A stretch of 64,000 bases of DNA, taken from assembly GCA_002118135.1 (NCBI GenBank), contig BDIU01000083.1, forward strand, positions 105,496 through 169,495, in the 5' to 3' direction. The stretch comes from Trebouxia sp. TZW2008. Its lineage: Eukaryota; Chlorophyta; Trebouxiophyceae; Trebouxiales; Trebouxiaceae. The notes under the pieces are model-generated. The model saw only the letters and a list, made by a program, of their open reading frames with translations, did not search any database and was not told where the DNA came from. The translations under genes were made by a program, and so were the position numbers. This document shows, in pieces, positions 23,715 to 36,674 of this stretch (position 1 is its first letter; every line of letters starts with the position of its first letter).

Positions 23715-24466
23715 TAGTACATATCTGCAGGTCTTGTGGCGTAAGGTTGCTGGCAGTGCCTGCAATCTGGTACAGCATGCATGGGCAATGTGCAGCTTGA
23801 CTTGGAACTTGACAATCTTCTGCTTGTATGGCAATCCTGCTTTTGATCCAGCTTGACATTGAGCAACCCTGTGATTTGATGTTTCGGTTCATGTTCTGAC
23901 TCGCCTGATGTTTGATTTTGTAATGCGATGCTCAATAAGCATCCAGTACCAACAGCTTTGCGTGCCTCGCTGTCACTGTCTTGCTTTTCAAACAATCGTG
24001 CTGTTGCTGGGTAGGCTCAACATTAATGCAAGCTTAGACTCAAGCTACGGTAGCTTGGGTGATTGTGATACGCCACCAAAATGCGGCATCATCAGGGATA
24101 GCAACTGTGACAATGCATTCCACATGCAAAACTGCACAAATTCTTCAACAAGATTACCATTGACCGAACACGGCCTTTCAAATTTGTTTTAATGCTGCCA
24201 AACCCTGGAGCAAGTTCACCCAGGACCATAATACACGGTCAATCATTCGTGAACGCATGTTGCAGTGCACCTTACAGGTGCGTCGCGAATTTGGTTGCGC
24301 CAGCTGCCTTTGAAGGCTTGCACCATAATCTGATCGCAAAATGTGCGTGCTGTAGATGCTGCCGACATTCAGTCTTGCCATGTTTCGAAAGTTCACCAGG
24401 ATCAGTTTGTCGTGATCAGCCTGTCGTGACCAGGCAAGCGTTGCCTGTGGTCTCTGCGACGCGCGG
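23715..24466. other. Intergenic region upstream of TRAPPC11
   Basis: No gene recognised; expected to hold the TRAPPC11 promoter and leader. Confidence 0.4.
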
Positions 24467-27400
24467 ATGCAATACTACCCCTCAGAGCTCGTGACTCCGC
24501 CCCTCGCTCTTGTTGCGTTGCTTGGGTGTCCTGAGCTTCACAGCACAGTCGGAGAGTTCCTTAGGTCACAGCACCGGCCACCCATCAACTCGATAGGTCT
24601 AGCGGATCCGCACAATGCTCCCAGATTGTTTGGTGGGTCTCGTCCTAAGCTTGCTGATGTTGCATGCGGGCGATCTTCACGTTCAAAACATGTTGCCCGT
24701 GCTCAGGAGAACGCAAGGGTGCTGCAACTTCGCAGACAACTCCAGTTGACATCCTCAAGGTGCAGACCCCTCACACTGTTTTGCCTTCATACCTCCTAGC
24801 GTGTGAGCTGAAGCTCTGTCAATGACTCTGTATATGCAGGCAGACTGGTTTGCCAAGCATAGGCAGCGGCGGCCTGCTGTAGCAGTCTTGTTTCTGGCAG
24901 GGTAGGTTCCCACAGGCTATGCACATTGGCGCTGAAGAAAGCAGTCATGCAAGACAGCCATTGTCATCGTCCTGCAGAAGTGCAGTATCTGGGGACGCTG
25001 CAAGCCGGTCACGTTGTACACAGCAAGCTGATGCGCTGAAAGCAGCTACACGTGCCAGGGGCGCTCGTGCAGTCATCATTGTGGTGCAGTCAGCTGGCAA
25101 TCCAGATGTTGCAGATGATCACGTCTTGCAGCTCTGCAAGCAAGCAGGCATTGACAGAAGGTGACAAGACACATCACTTGCCTTTTCTCTATCTATATCT
25201 TTAAGTTAGTCCATGAAATGACACAATTGCTGCATTTTGTTCGTAATGGGTAGATGCATGGAAGGCTGACCGCCATCTACGCAACTTACTTGTTGTTGGC
25301 AGATACAGCTGGCCTGATGGCAAGATGACTGCAGCTGCCTGCTTGTTCTGAAGTTGGCAGATCAGGCTGGCCTGATTGCACATGGTTTTCATGGCGTGCA
25401 TAAAACAGGTGCTTGATGAGCTTACACTCAGCGTGTCACGTGATTCTCATGCTGTGCATGCTGCAGGTGCCTGTTGAGCTTGAACTTGACAGATCATGCT
25501 GGCCTGATCAAGCTAGACCGCACTCTGCATGAGCAGGCAGGGCTGTTCCACCTGAAAATGTTCTGCTTGCTGTGCATGCTGCAGGTGCCTGCTGAGCCTA
25601 GACTTGACAGATCAAGCTTCCCACACAAAGCATTGTTCTCATGCTGCGCATGCTGTGCATGCTGCAGGTGCCTGCTGAGCTTGAATTTGGCTGATCAAGC
25701 TGGCCTTATCAAGCTAGGCCGCACTCTGCATGAGCAGGCAGGGCTGTTCTACCTGGATGAGTCACGTAGGGTGCTGTCCTTGCATGCTGAGCGGCGTGCA
25801 CCACCACCAGAACTCAATGCCAGGGTGTCCTTCAAGGTCGGGCGCTTGCCAAATACAAGTTTTGACTGTGCATGCTGAGCGACATGCACTGCGACCAGAG
25901 TTCCATGCACATGTGTCCTTCACAGTTGTTTGCTTGCAATCTATCATGGTGTCTCAAGCAAAGTGCAACATAGCTTGTTGGAGCTCGGTGTATTTTTGGG
26001 GGCTGCCCCTGCCTTGCGGTTCCTTGTTGTGAAGTGTTGTTGAAAGCAACAACGCCTAGCAGCATTTTCTTCTGTGCCTGAGCTTGAGTCTGGGATCTGT
26101 ACATACAGGCTGGTGCACTGGCTGAGTTCAGGGCAGACTGGTCAACAGCAGTCAAGACATACCAAACAGCCTACACCCAAGTGCAGAAAGTGCCATTGGG
26201 CTCAAGCCTGCCATTGCAGCATTGGTATGAGCTGACTGCAGTGGCTGAGCAGGTGCATATCAAGGTGAGACTACTCTTCGGCCTCATCCTTCCAGGCTTT
26301 TGTCTTTGGGTTTCACATTCCCTGGTTGATCCACCTGTGGTGTCAAACTCCGCTTTTCTGAATGTTGTCTTGAACAACCAATCCATATTTACTTTGCATG
26401 TCAAAAACTGTCTCAGCCTTGTTGTTTCATGCTATTTTGGCGGTCAATTTGAGACTTCATTGCTGAACGCCGTTCTATGTGGCTTGTGATCTCATGTATT
26501 TGCATATGCAGTGTGGATCCCAACGCCTCCTGTCATTTGTCACACTTGCACAAAAGTTGCGCATGCCTTTCTCCAGCCACTGATAAAGCAGCCCCTGCTG
26601 AAGCCATAGAACTGATCCACTTATGCCAGCGCTGCAGGTAGTGACTCTTCTACTACACCAGCACCGCAGTCAAGAGGCGCTCGCACATTTTCAGCAGCAT
26701 CTGGCAACCTACAGGCAGCCTCCTGCGCTACTGGAACCCATCTACCCTGCAATGGGGCCAGTCCTCGATCAAGCCATAGCCACCAACATGTGGAATGCTG
26801 TGTCGCAGGTTGTGACCCTTCTGTTGCACCAACATCGAAGTCAAGAGGCACTCACCCACTTCCAGCAGCATCTGGCAACTTACAGGCAACCCCCTGCCCA
26901 GGTAGAACCGATCCACCCTGCAGTGAGCGCGGCCCATTGGGGTTGGGTGGGGCGGCAGTACCAGGTCATGGGGGAGCTTATGAACAGCAGAGTGGACCCT
27001 GCCCATCTGCCTCCACAGGTGATTGTTTGTCAAGTCTGAGCATATCTCTCCATTCCAAACTGCAAGTTGTGGTGACATGAAAACAAATGACTGCACATGA
27101 GCCAGCAGTGTCAGATCACAACAAGATTGTGCACAGCAAAATGTATCTTTCTGTTCCCTCCTATTCGCAATTGCTGGTTACTTGCATGCGCCTTGTTGCC
27201 TGCTTGCGCAAAGACAGATTGGAAATTACAGTGTCCTTGTTAGCCATCCAACACAGCAATGCCTCTGTTTTGTTGCAGAGGGATTGCAACCCAGCATACT
27301 TCTTTCTCTGCGCCGCCACATCCCTCATTGAGCGGCGCCGGGTAATACAGCAAATTAAGGAGTCCACAACCCAATCTGCGTCTCAATCAGTGCCTGACGT

Positions 27401-30400
27401 CGTTCCTGGCAAGGCTGTTGGGCAGTTCGTGACACAGAACGGGCGGCGCCTCACAGAGTCAGAGTTCCTGGCTTGGCTACAGGTGTGCATACCTATTACT
27501 GCATATGCACAGCTTGATACAGTGCAGGTCACATATCATCAAATCTGTAGCACTCGTGCATGACCATGCTTTTGATGTGATGTACTGCATCATGCAATAC
27601 TTAGACTCATGCTGGGTCCTTGTGAATTGACAGAGATGAATTGCAATCTTTGACTCGATTATTTGGCATAGTTTTGGCCTCATGGCCAGATGACATGTTC
27701 ACTTGCCTGTGCTGTCAATTTGCCTAATTACAGCTGTTCTGAGTTGGGCAGCAGGCCAGAAGAAGAGCACAGCTCAAATAAGCCTGGATTTTGGGTTGTG
27801 CTGTTGTGACAAGCTGATAGCAGTGGTCAAAAAGCCTTGATCAGGCGCAAGTATGCAAGGGTCGACATGCGTGCAACTTATGCTGTCGTGACATGCTTCA
27901 TGTCTGCATTCTGAGCCTGTCAAAGCAGCAAGTGCCATGTTGACGATTGGCTGAGGCATTGCGACTGGGAAGGTAGCTGTAGCTTGACTGTGTCAAAGCA
28001 AAAGATGCCAGCTTCGCAGCAGTACGTCATGGCACAGCAAGAAGTGCAGTCTCAGGACTCAAAACGGTGGTTTGCCCTTTTGGTCTGTGGGACTGCACTC
28101 CTATTGTGCTACAAGGTGCCTCTGTCCATTGGGCTTGGTGTTGCCGACTCAGCCCTTTTCAAGTGAACAGCATCCACACATAAACGTAAAATGCAGCTAT
28201 CAGCCCCATTGAAAATCATGAAAGTTGCTGCTGCGCAGACAAGCGCAAAAGCTGCAGCTTGCCACGACATGGCAACAGATACCAGACTGTCTGCAGTACA
28301 TCATAGCACAGCAAGAGGCCTGGCAACGCGTAACAAAACGGCAACTTGCCCTTTTCTTGCGTGGAACTGGCTTCTTGTTGTCTCACAAGGTGCTGCTGTC
28401 AACTGCTGTTGCTGATGTCGGAGCCCTTGTTTTCTCAACAACAGCCAACAGACAATGCAACAGGGGGCTTTAGCATGGTCCAAAATGCTCAGCAGATCCT
28501 GTTGCAGACACACAGCCGCATCTTGGCCATTTATAGCAGCGGGTGCCAAGCTAATAGCATTACATCTTGGCACAGCAAGAGTCCTGGCAACATATATCAG
28601 AAGAGCAAGACGCTGTTTCAATTTGTGCCGCCAGGTCTCTGGTCAGGTCACAATGTCTTGCTGTCAGCTGCACTTTGCTGGAGCCAAGATCAGTGTCCAG
28701 CATTCTGGGGAAACTCACCACAATCTGACATGCTCACTGGCCCTATACAGTAAGCCCCTGTGCTGTGTTGTCAGGCACAAAAATTCAGCTTAAACATGCC
28801 TCAGCACCAGATGCCAAGCTGACAGCAGCATATCAAATGGCACAGCAAGAGGCCTGACAACACATACTAAAAGAGCAAGACGCTGTTTTGTTTGGGCTGC
28901 TAGGTCTCTTGTCGTGCCACAGTGCCATGCTGTCAGCTGCAGTCTGCTCACGCCAAAGACAGTCATTCAGCAACTTTCAGTTCTCCTGGCAGTTAAGAAA
29001 GCTCCTGAATGCTGTGTATCAACCTGTGTATTGTGCTGTTTTGGCAGGCAGAAGAGTTGCAGCTCGCACACGCCAAAGCAGCCATTGCCATGCCGACAGC
29101 AGCCCATGAACAATGCAAAACAACAATCTTTGCAGACGTCAACAGGCTCACGCATTCTCTGCATCATATCTTTGAATCACCTTGTATATCTTAACGCAGG
29201 CGCAAGAGTTGCAGGTTGACCATGCCAAGGCAGCAATTGCTATGCTGACAGCAGCCCATGAGCTGTACAAGGGAGGCTCACAGAAGGCGAACAGGCTCAT
29301 TTACCACATCGGCGCTCTGCTGGCCAGGGAACATTTGGCGACTGAGGATGTGGACAGCGCTCACAAACTGCTGGACTCTGTGGCAGGTAAGCTTGCACCT
29401 GCTGTGTTGTCTTTACCCAACTGCTAGGTGTTGTCCTGATGATCAGCAGGCCCTGAAACATAAGCACGTTCAAGCTGTACACTTTCTGCACAGCTGCTCC
29501 TCATTGACGGCATGTTGCTCGGCTTGGAAGCAAGTACAATGTTGTCGTCGCTGTGCCCGCACACGCAAAGCACAGACTTATATCACACACAGAAAGACCA
29601 GATTGTTTTGTTGTACAATCCTGACTTTGCACGCGCTGAGTTTTAGCTGAAACAGCGTGTCAAGAGAAATGCGCTGGCCACCCATAAGCCCTGCAAGACT
29701 GTGCAGGAAGCAGCAGTTCAACACTGTAGATCCTTGCGTTGAGGGCAATGCGTTGACTACTTGCAAAATGTGCAGGTGTGTACAGGAAGGAGCAGTGGGG
29801 TGTGCCGCTAGCAGCCGCTCTGCTAGAGCTGCGGGAATGCGCTCATCTACAGCACCAACACAAGGTAAAGTGACTTCTCTTTATGGCAACTGCTTTGCTT
29901 ATAAAAACTTTGTCCTTGCAACGAATTGTCCCTTACTCAGAGGGACCACTGCTGTCAAAATGCAGTGATTGGATCCAAACTGCATTGTCATTACATCAAC
30001 AATGTCCTTATATTGACCGTTCTCACAGAGAAACATTACTGTATGGCATGATCAGCATGGGACATACATGTCATACATCTTGCTTGCAACAAAGCAATAT
30101 CCCTATGCTACACGTAGTCCCCTGCACTAGCATAAGCAGATGGGGTATCCATTGCTGCAAGAATTCACAGCAATGTGAGGTATGCTGAATGTATGGATCA
30201 GATAAGTCTTGTGCAGAACATGGATTGCTGCAATAGCACTGTCTTGCTGTGTTTCTGAGCTATGTGCCATTTGGTGATGGCCAGCAGTTAGCATTTCGCC
30301 TATAATTGTAAACTGGTCAGCAAAAATGCTGACCTCAAGTGCTTCAAAATTCCTGGCCAATGCAGAGCAATAAAACAAATCCCACAGTTTTTGAAAAAGA

Positions 30401-33400
30401 CATTATACATATATCAGGCTAACACTGAAGTGGTGCAGGAGCATGTTGAGTATTCATTGGAGCTGGCCTGTCAGGAGCAGTTCCTGGGTCAGGCTCAGAG
30501 GGTGGCCATTGCACAGTCAGCAGTGGCAGCGCTGCAGTCACGCACCCCCCCACCCTCCCCTCAGGGCTCCCCACGAACCTCAGGTAACCCTACTCACATC
30601 CTTGACACTTCAATTGCAATCAATAAGAGTTGGCAGACCACACAGGTACTTGCTGTAGAGCTTCCAGAATTCCATGTGCTTGATTGTCATGACCAATGTA
30701 CACTGCAGCAAATGTCATCAGTTTTGATGTTCACTGTTTCAAGGTTTTGAGTTTCACAGCCTGGACAGCTTCTACCTGCAGATATTTGGCAAAGGTTATC
30801 CTGGTGGCCAGCTTCTGTATATATAGTTCAAAATGTGTCTAAATGTATAAACAGCTGCACATGCTCTGGTAGTGACTGTGCATGACTAAAAGACATTCAA
30901 GATTGCTCTGACGTTGATGCATCATGACTCAGCCTTGACATCTTTTGATAATTGCTGTGCAGAAACTGAGCAGACCATATCTAGGCAGCTGAGCTTTGAA
31001 ATTCAGTCACCTAGCAGCGGCTTGCACAGTTGCTTTGCCCTTCAGTCAGGCTTTGGGCTCCTGGACACCCCTCAGGGGTTGGACAGTAACCCCCAGGCGA
31101 CTTTTGGGGTTGCCCTGTGGAGCAATTTGCCTGTTGCCTTGCCCATCAGCCAACTTGAGGTAGGCTTCAACCATGCATAAAAATCTTCAGCATATGACAG
31201 TCTGAGCCAACAGTGACTGTCACATGCCATGTTGTGTGAGCGCTCTCCTTGGCAGTTCTTGCTTGGTCATTGGCCTCATGGGCCCTCTCAAGTCAGTACA
31301 GCAAGCACCCTTGCTGATCGTTTCAGGAGCAGTGTGTCAATGTCCGTGACCATTAGCCGGCTTTCTTGCATTTCTGAAGGTTCGTGTCTCAGATCCTGAT
31401 GGCTCACACTCTCAGACAGCGCATACAGCCGATGACAAACCGCAGCAGCTGGTCCTGCAGCCGCAGCAGTGGGCCACTGCGATATTCACCTTCACGCCAA
31501 GACGCTCTGGCAGCCTCAAGGCCATAGCTGTGGTTGCCCACATGGGCGAGAACAGTACCATAAGCTGGAGCTTGCAACACATGTCACCTGGTAAGTCAGC
31601 ATCACTGCCACAATAATGACATGCACAATTTTAGGATCAATGCTCAACCATGGTGTACGACAGCTCTTGGGCAAAACTTTGGAGCTGCTGTTGCTCAAGG
31701 CCATTGCTGTGTTTGCTCACGTTGAGCAAGATAGCGCCATTGGCTGGAACTTGAGCATACATCATATAAGTTGATTGCAACAGCAGCAAGATGTAGCTTG
31801 CAGCATCTGTTGTGTCCACAGCCACCCTGACTGCAGTCACTGGAACTCTGAGGGCTTGTAGCCAATGCTCAGAGAATTGCCTAAGCTACAGGGCATGCGC
31901 TCAACCATTGTGTATGTCTGTTTGTAGGTGATGCTTGCTGTGCTGCTGTTTGATGCTGTGTTTGTACACAATGCTTGCTGAACTGTGCAGCTGTCCCTTA
32001 TTCACAGTTCTTTATTCCATCATCATCATTTACAAAGTCCTTCCAGAGAACAAGGGGCCCACAGGACATCATTCATAAGTAAAATCAACATTCTGCATTC
32101 AGTTCGGCTGCATTCTCTGCAGCCACATTTGAGTGATGTCATGTTCCATGCAGAGCACAAGATTGTTGGGCAAGTAGGACCAAGCTTGGCTGCGCTACAG
32201 AACCCTTTCAGCCATAGCTCCTTGCTGGGTGCTATCGGTCAAACGAGCCTGGAGGTTCCCTCAAGTCACAGGCAGCCCAAGCTTCAGGTAACTTACACAC
32301 TACTTGTGGTCTTCTTACTTATGTGTCTTCCAGCCTGTGACAACAAAGTGCACTTGCCAGTGCTATGGCCTTGCTTGCAGCCCCTCATATTTGCATTGAT
32401 ATCAGGCTGAATCATAGACAGGTTATAACAATAGGAAAGCAGTTGACTCTGTGTCTCAATCCAGGTAGGTTCAGGTTGCCAAATTTGTCATGGTCTGAGG
32501 GCAGATGCACACCATGATCAAAGTCACCATATCAAACGCCTTGATGCATTGCTGCACCACAAAGTCAGCATCTGCATGCATATAAATGCAAGCTGCTGTG
32601 TTTGCCATGGTCGGAGAGCAGATGCCAAGCATGACAACAATCACGGCCGCAGATGCTTGGAACCACTGCAGGCAGCACGCTTGACTCATCCTCCTGATTC
32701 TCGCAGGTACAAGGCGCTGGGTCTGCCATGGTTGGAGAGCAGGTTCCCATCACCATAGCCATCACTGCAGCAGATGCAGTGGCACTGGATGAGCTGGCTG
32801 TGAAGGCTGAATGGTTTACTGAATGTAGCTGCAAGATTCAGGTCCTTCAGGTTGCCTGGTACTGGCAAACCCTGCTCCAACTGGAGAGCAAGTGCCAATG
32901 ACCATTGCAATCACTGTCTCAGATGCATTGGGGAGCAGCAGCCGGATATGCTCTGCAGCTGCAATCAGCAATGCAAAAAGAGCCTTTTGCTGAGCACAGG
33001 TGCAAGGTGCTGCTTTTGCCATGGTTGGAGAGCAGATGCCCATCACCATAGCCAACACTGCAGCAGATGCAGTTTCACAGGCCGAGCTGGCTGTGAAGGC
33101 TGAATACTTGGAGGGCGGAGGCCACTCTGAGCTACAAATCCTGGTTCGCAATGATGATGGCAGCACACAGCCTTTGCAGGTGAGCGGTGTAGGCTCACAC
33201 ACGCAACTGTTGCTGACCTTGAGTTGCATCATATTGACCAACCCACATATGAACAGCCGCCAATTACTGTTGGAGACATAGCTGCCGATGACAGCCATGC
33301 AAGTGTGGCTTGACCTGTAATTTGACTTACAACTTGTGTTACAACTGGGCTTGCAACTGCACTTGCATGTGAAGCGAGCCATTCACATGCATACAGGTCC

Positions 33401-36400
33401 CAGCGGCACTTGGAGATATTGCTGCTGATGGCAGCCATTCACTGCAGCTCTTGGTGCCTGTCAGCCGTGCGGGGCAAGTGCACCTCTCAGCTCGCCTGCA
33501 GTACTACACGACACAGGTTGGCCCAGCCATGCACTCCAGCCATGTCATTCTCAACAACCAACCATCAACATGAGTCCTCAACATTGAGGACATATCAACA
33601 TTGCCCTCAACATTGCCCTCAACATTGCCCTCAACATTGCCCACACTTTGAACCCAGTTAAAAAACATCTTGTCTGTATTGCAAGGCTTGCCACTCAGGT
33701 GCATGATGAAGTCTAATTCTGAAACAAGAGGTTGCGTACATTGCACACATGTAATATACTGTATTGCAATGATACTGCAGTGACAGTGAACAACAATCTT
33801 GACTGCCTATTTCTATCTTGCAATGCATGATTAAGCTTGACTCACGCGTTGTCATGACTACAGGATCTAACAGAGCGGTCGCAACAACTAGCTGGTCTTG
33901 AAGTTGTGGTGGAGCAGCCCTTTACCCTAGACTGCCAATTCAGTGCGCCTCCCAGGGTTCAGTCAATCATGCCACCCCAAACAGAACCCTCAAGACAGGC
34001 TTCTGCAGCGGGGCTGGGAGGCAGCAGCGCCAGGGCTGGTGCGGTAATGCCCCTGGGGCCGCCAGCTGTCATTATTGCTTGCTTGACCGCCATGGCACCC
34101 TGTCAGGTGAGCAAAGACAAATGTTGTCTGCAAAATAGTCACGATCGTGAACAACAGCAAAGAAACAAAGACATTCATGATGATCATCACAATTTGGACC
34201 GTTAGAGTAAGTTGTGAAGTTGGGGTACAAGCAATAGGTAATGGCTTTGGTTGCAAGCAACAGTAGTTCCCCCTCACGACATAGGCTGGTACGACTCAGC
34301 CATTGCAGTTCCTCTGTTGTAATCAGCCAGGTCTGCAAAAGACGTCAGCAGTCATCTGTGCAGTCCTGCATAAAACAAATTGCCGTGATGTCATGCCCTG
34401 ACCAGCCTGTCTCGGCTGGTTGTCATGGCTCCAAAACGTTTTGCTGGCCCCATTTTTGAGGATTTTCCGCGTCGGACTGATTGCTTAGCCGCTTGATGAC
34501 TAGGTTGTTGTTTGTGCACGTGCCAGGTTTGTCTGGTGTCTCGATTGGCTCTTTGCTGGGTGGGAATGACATCTCCCCCGTAAACAAAAACAGGAAAAAG
34601 AAAATTGTCATAATGAGCCAAACACCACTTCCAAACATCGAGTGGTTCCTTTGAGCTCAGGCAGTCTGGTCAGAAAACTTCACCAGACCATCTGGCTGAA
34701 AAGGAAGGTGCTCTGGTTATGGGTTGCATCTCATATCATCACTGCTGTTTGCACAGCAAATATGCAAGCCCTGGAGAATCTCAGCAGTTCAAATGTGGAG
34801 CAAAGCAAGCATTTCATGAGCGGCGTTGCAGGTGACAATCAAGACAATCCAGCTAGAGCCTATAGGTGGGGAATCCCAGGCAGAGGTGGTAGCAGTGGCC
34901 ACAGCTGTGGCCATTGACAAGCCTGCTACCCTGCGCAAGGGGGACAGGCACAGCTGCGTCATGCAAGTGCGGGCTGATTCACCAGGGCAGAATCTAAACC
35001 TAGGGGCTCTTGCTGTCACATGGACCAGGTCCAGGTCAGCTGTCATGCATGCCCTAATGACATTTCAGCTTGGACTGGCTTGTCCAAAGCCAGCGTTATA
35101 AGGCTCAATCAAAGTATCTTCAGGGCAGCTCGATAGTGCATTTGCAGCAATGGTCAAACTCTGTGCAGCACAGCATTGGCAGTAAGCAGCTCGATGTAGA
35201 TGTGCATGAACCGTGCTTACTGCCAAATTGTACAACAGCAACTCAGATTGCAAATTGTTGCTGCAGTGTGACTAAGCAAGGCTCCAAGTCAGTTGCAACA
35301 GAAGTCACCACACGCATTCCCTTGCCACCTGTCACCTTCCAAAGACCCCTACTACAGGTGCAGTTTGCGTGCTGACTGTGAAGCAAGCGCCATTGTAGTG
35401 ATGACATTGTCCCTGCATAGCATCTCTGTCAGTTGGTGCTTATCATCCTGGATATGACGCCCTGCTGCATGGCAGTTTGCTGCCTTGCACACACCACAAA
35501 CTGCACACAAACAGTGTGAGCGCACACAATCCAAGCAATCTCCTGGGCGCAAGAGTGACTGCCTTCAGTGCAGACTGTTATGACTGACATTGCTTACCAG
35601 CAGTATGAACAATGCAGTAGCAACCAAGTAGCACTTGGCAGCCAAACTTGCCTCAGAATGTTGTCCAATCCTGCAAATTGAACCAACTGTGGATCAGGCT
35701 GTTCAAGCCAGCACAGACATTTAATGCCTTTTGCCTGCTGTCCAACAGCAGAGAAGGGAAGCCGTGGTCTGTTCAAACCTCTCTACTGTGCCCAACGGCA
35801 TCGAATTTTCTGTGTTCTTTTCTGGATAGCATCTGTGAAACTATGCAGGCTAGCCTGGTTCATGCATCAGAAGTGACCGCTGGATCAGCCTTTGTGGTCA
35901 AGCTGACGCTACAGAGCTTCTCTCCCCAGTTGCAAACCTTGGACGCAGCTCTCAAGGACTCTGCTGGTTTTGTCACTTCAGGTCAATACTCTGCTCTGTT
36001 CACATGTGATTTGCACAGGGTGCTGTCTGGCCTGCGTTTATCTTCATCTCTTCCCACGTGGCGTGCACTTGCACAGGGCGCTGTCTGGTGTGCATGTCTG
36101 CTTTTATGTCAATCTCTTCCTACATGTGACTTGCACTGGATTCTGTCTGTTTTGCACGGCTGCATTCATTGTCCATCATCCTTGTCCTGATCGTGTCAAG
36201 AGTCTAATGGTTTGTGGTCAGCACCATGCACATGCAGTGACGCAAATACGAGACCTTGCTGATTGGCTGATGGTGACTGAATTTCATTCATTGATTGTCA
36301 TGTCTTCCATGGTACTGGAAAGTTCAAGAAGCATAGCTCTGTTGTGTTGTGTGGTTGTGACGTAAACGACGCTGTTATATGCAGGGCCCAGGAATTCCTT

Positions 36401-36674
36401 TGTGTCTGTCCTGCCGCATCAGGAGGCTGTGTTAGCATGGCAGATGGTCGCTTACAGTGCAGGCTACCAGACACTACCTCAGGTTGAGCTGACATCAAGG
36501 CAGCACTCAGTTCTGCTGAATGCTACTCATGGCAGACGAGTGCATGTTTTACCAGCACAACTGCCAACTGCAGATTTGGTTCAAGCACAGTCTCCTGGTG
36601 TGCAGTCTCCAAACGCTGTGGACAACCTTGCAGACAGCATGTCTCAGCTGAATTACCAGTCAGTACCAGCTTGA
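24467..36674 (+). CDS. TRAPPC11: TRAPP complex subunit 11 (foie gras domain protein)
   Basis: Subunit of the TRAPP tethering/Rab-GEF complex at the Golgi. Exons: 24467-24718 (or 24759), 24840-24901, 24978-25160, 25668-25836, 26109-26264, 26809-27018, 27279-27482, 28297-28329, 29200-29386, 29776-29864, 30418-30583, 30963-31159, 31380-31590, 32154-32287, 33000-33179, 33397-33516, 33864-34106, 34832-35034, 35267-35357, 35849-35981, 36385-36674; about 1170 aa. Family marks: YPSELVTPPLALVALLGCPE and RPPINSI at the N-terminus, ADWFAKHRQRRPAVAVLFLAG, foie gras helices (HRSQEALTHFQQHL, NPAYFFLCAA, AIAMLTAAHELYKGG, RKEQWGVPLAAALLELRECA), and C-terminal beta domains ending NSFVSVLPHQEAVLAWQMVA. The exon 1-2 junction is not phase-resolved unless exon 1 ends at the weak donor at 24719; all other junctions agree. 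A TGTAA, the usual algal polyadenylation signal, lies near 36720. Confidence 0.93.
25280..25926 (+). pseudogene. Fossil copies around TRAPPC11 exon 4
   Basis: Two clear copies of the 5' part of exon 25668-25836 lie upstream (25443-25552, still open and reading LNLTDHAGLIKLDRTLHEQA, and 25561-25620), each behind its own TGCTGCAG acceptor. Weaker pieces (gcagatcaggctggcctgat and similar) lie at about 25295 and 25353. A decayed copy of the exon's 3' end lies downstream at 25862-25926. Only the copy at 25668 has both splice sites in phase. Confidence 0.8.
26623..26757 (+). pseudogene. Near-intact upstream copy of TRAPPC11 exon 6
   Basis: It encodes VVTLLLHQHRSQEALAHFQQ, as in the functional exon (VVTLLLHQHRSQEALTHFQQ), behind a usable acceptor at 26639-26640, and stays open into the functional copy at 26809. 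It diverges after PAMGP, and no matching donor is seen. It is a recent duplicate, or possibly an alternative exon. Confidence 0.8.
27990..28960 (+). repeat. Four-copy tandem array (about 270 bp unit) containing the TRAPPC11 micro-exon 8
   Basis: Units centred near 28030, 28310, 28580 and 28850 share the core catggcacagcaagag and flanking intron sequence (caagcgcaaaagctgcag-like and ctgctgtcaactgct-like blocks). Only the second unit keeps both an acceptor (tgtctgcag) and a donor (cgc|gtaaca) around a phase-0, 33 bp exon coding YIIAQQEAWQR. This matches the position of the family's HAIAEGK-like segment. Confidence 0.7.
29041..29170 (+). pseudogene. Decayed copy of TRAPPC11 exon 9
   Basis: It reads AEELQLAHAKAAIAMPTAAH with an acceptor in front, against AQELQVDHAKAAIAMLTAAH in the functional exon at 29200. 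The frame is later lost by substitutions and indels. Confidence 0.85.
31655..31765 (+). pseudogene. Decayed copy of the 3' part of TRAPPC11 exon 13
   Basis: It repeats the region coding SGSLKAIAVVAHMGENSTIS downstream of the real exon (ctcaaggccattgctgtgtt against ctcaaggccatagctgtggt), with a broken frame. Confidence 0.8.
32478..32950 (+). pseudogene. Ladder of four decayed copies of TRAPPC11 exon 15
   Basis: Copies at about 32478-32530, 32590-32670, 32700-32840 and 32860-32950 repeat the segment coding AMVGEQMPITIANTAADAV. The third copy, with acceptor tctcgcag and open frame AMVGEQVPITIAITAADAVA, is the best preserved. The functional copy is 33000-33179, with both splice sites in phase. 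Confidence 0.8.
33601..33648. repeat. 12 bp minisatellite, about four copies
   Basis: Unit ttgccctcaaca in a TRAPPC11 intron, nearly perfect. Confidence 0.9.

Noticed and set aside
28000..29200. Repeated units as a CRISPR-like array
   Set aside because: Units are long, diverged, contain exon copies and lie in an intron of a eukaryotic gene; no short identical repeats with unique spacers.
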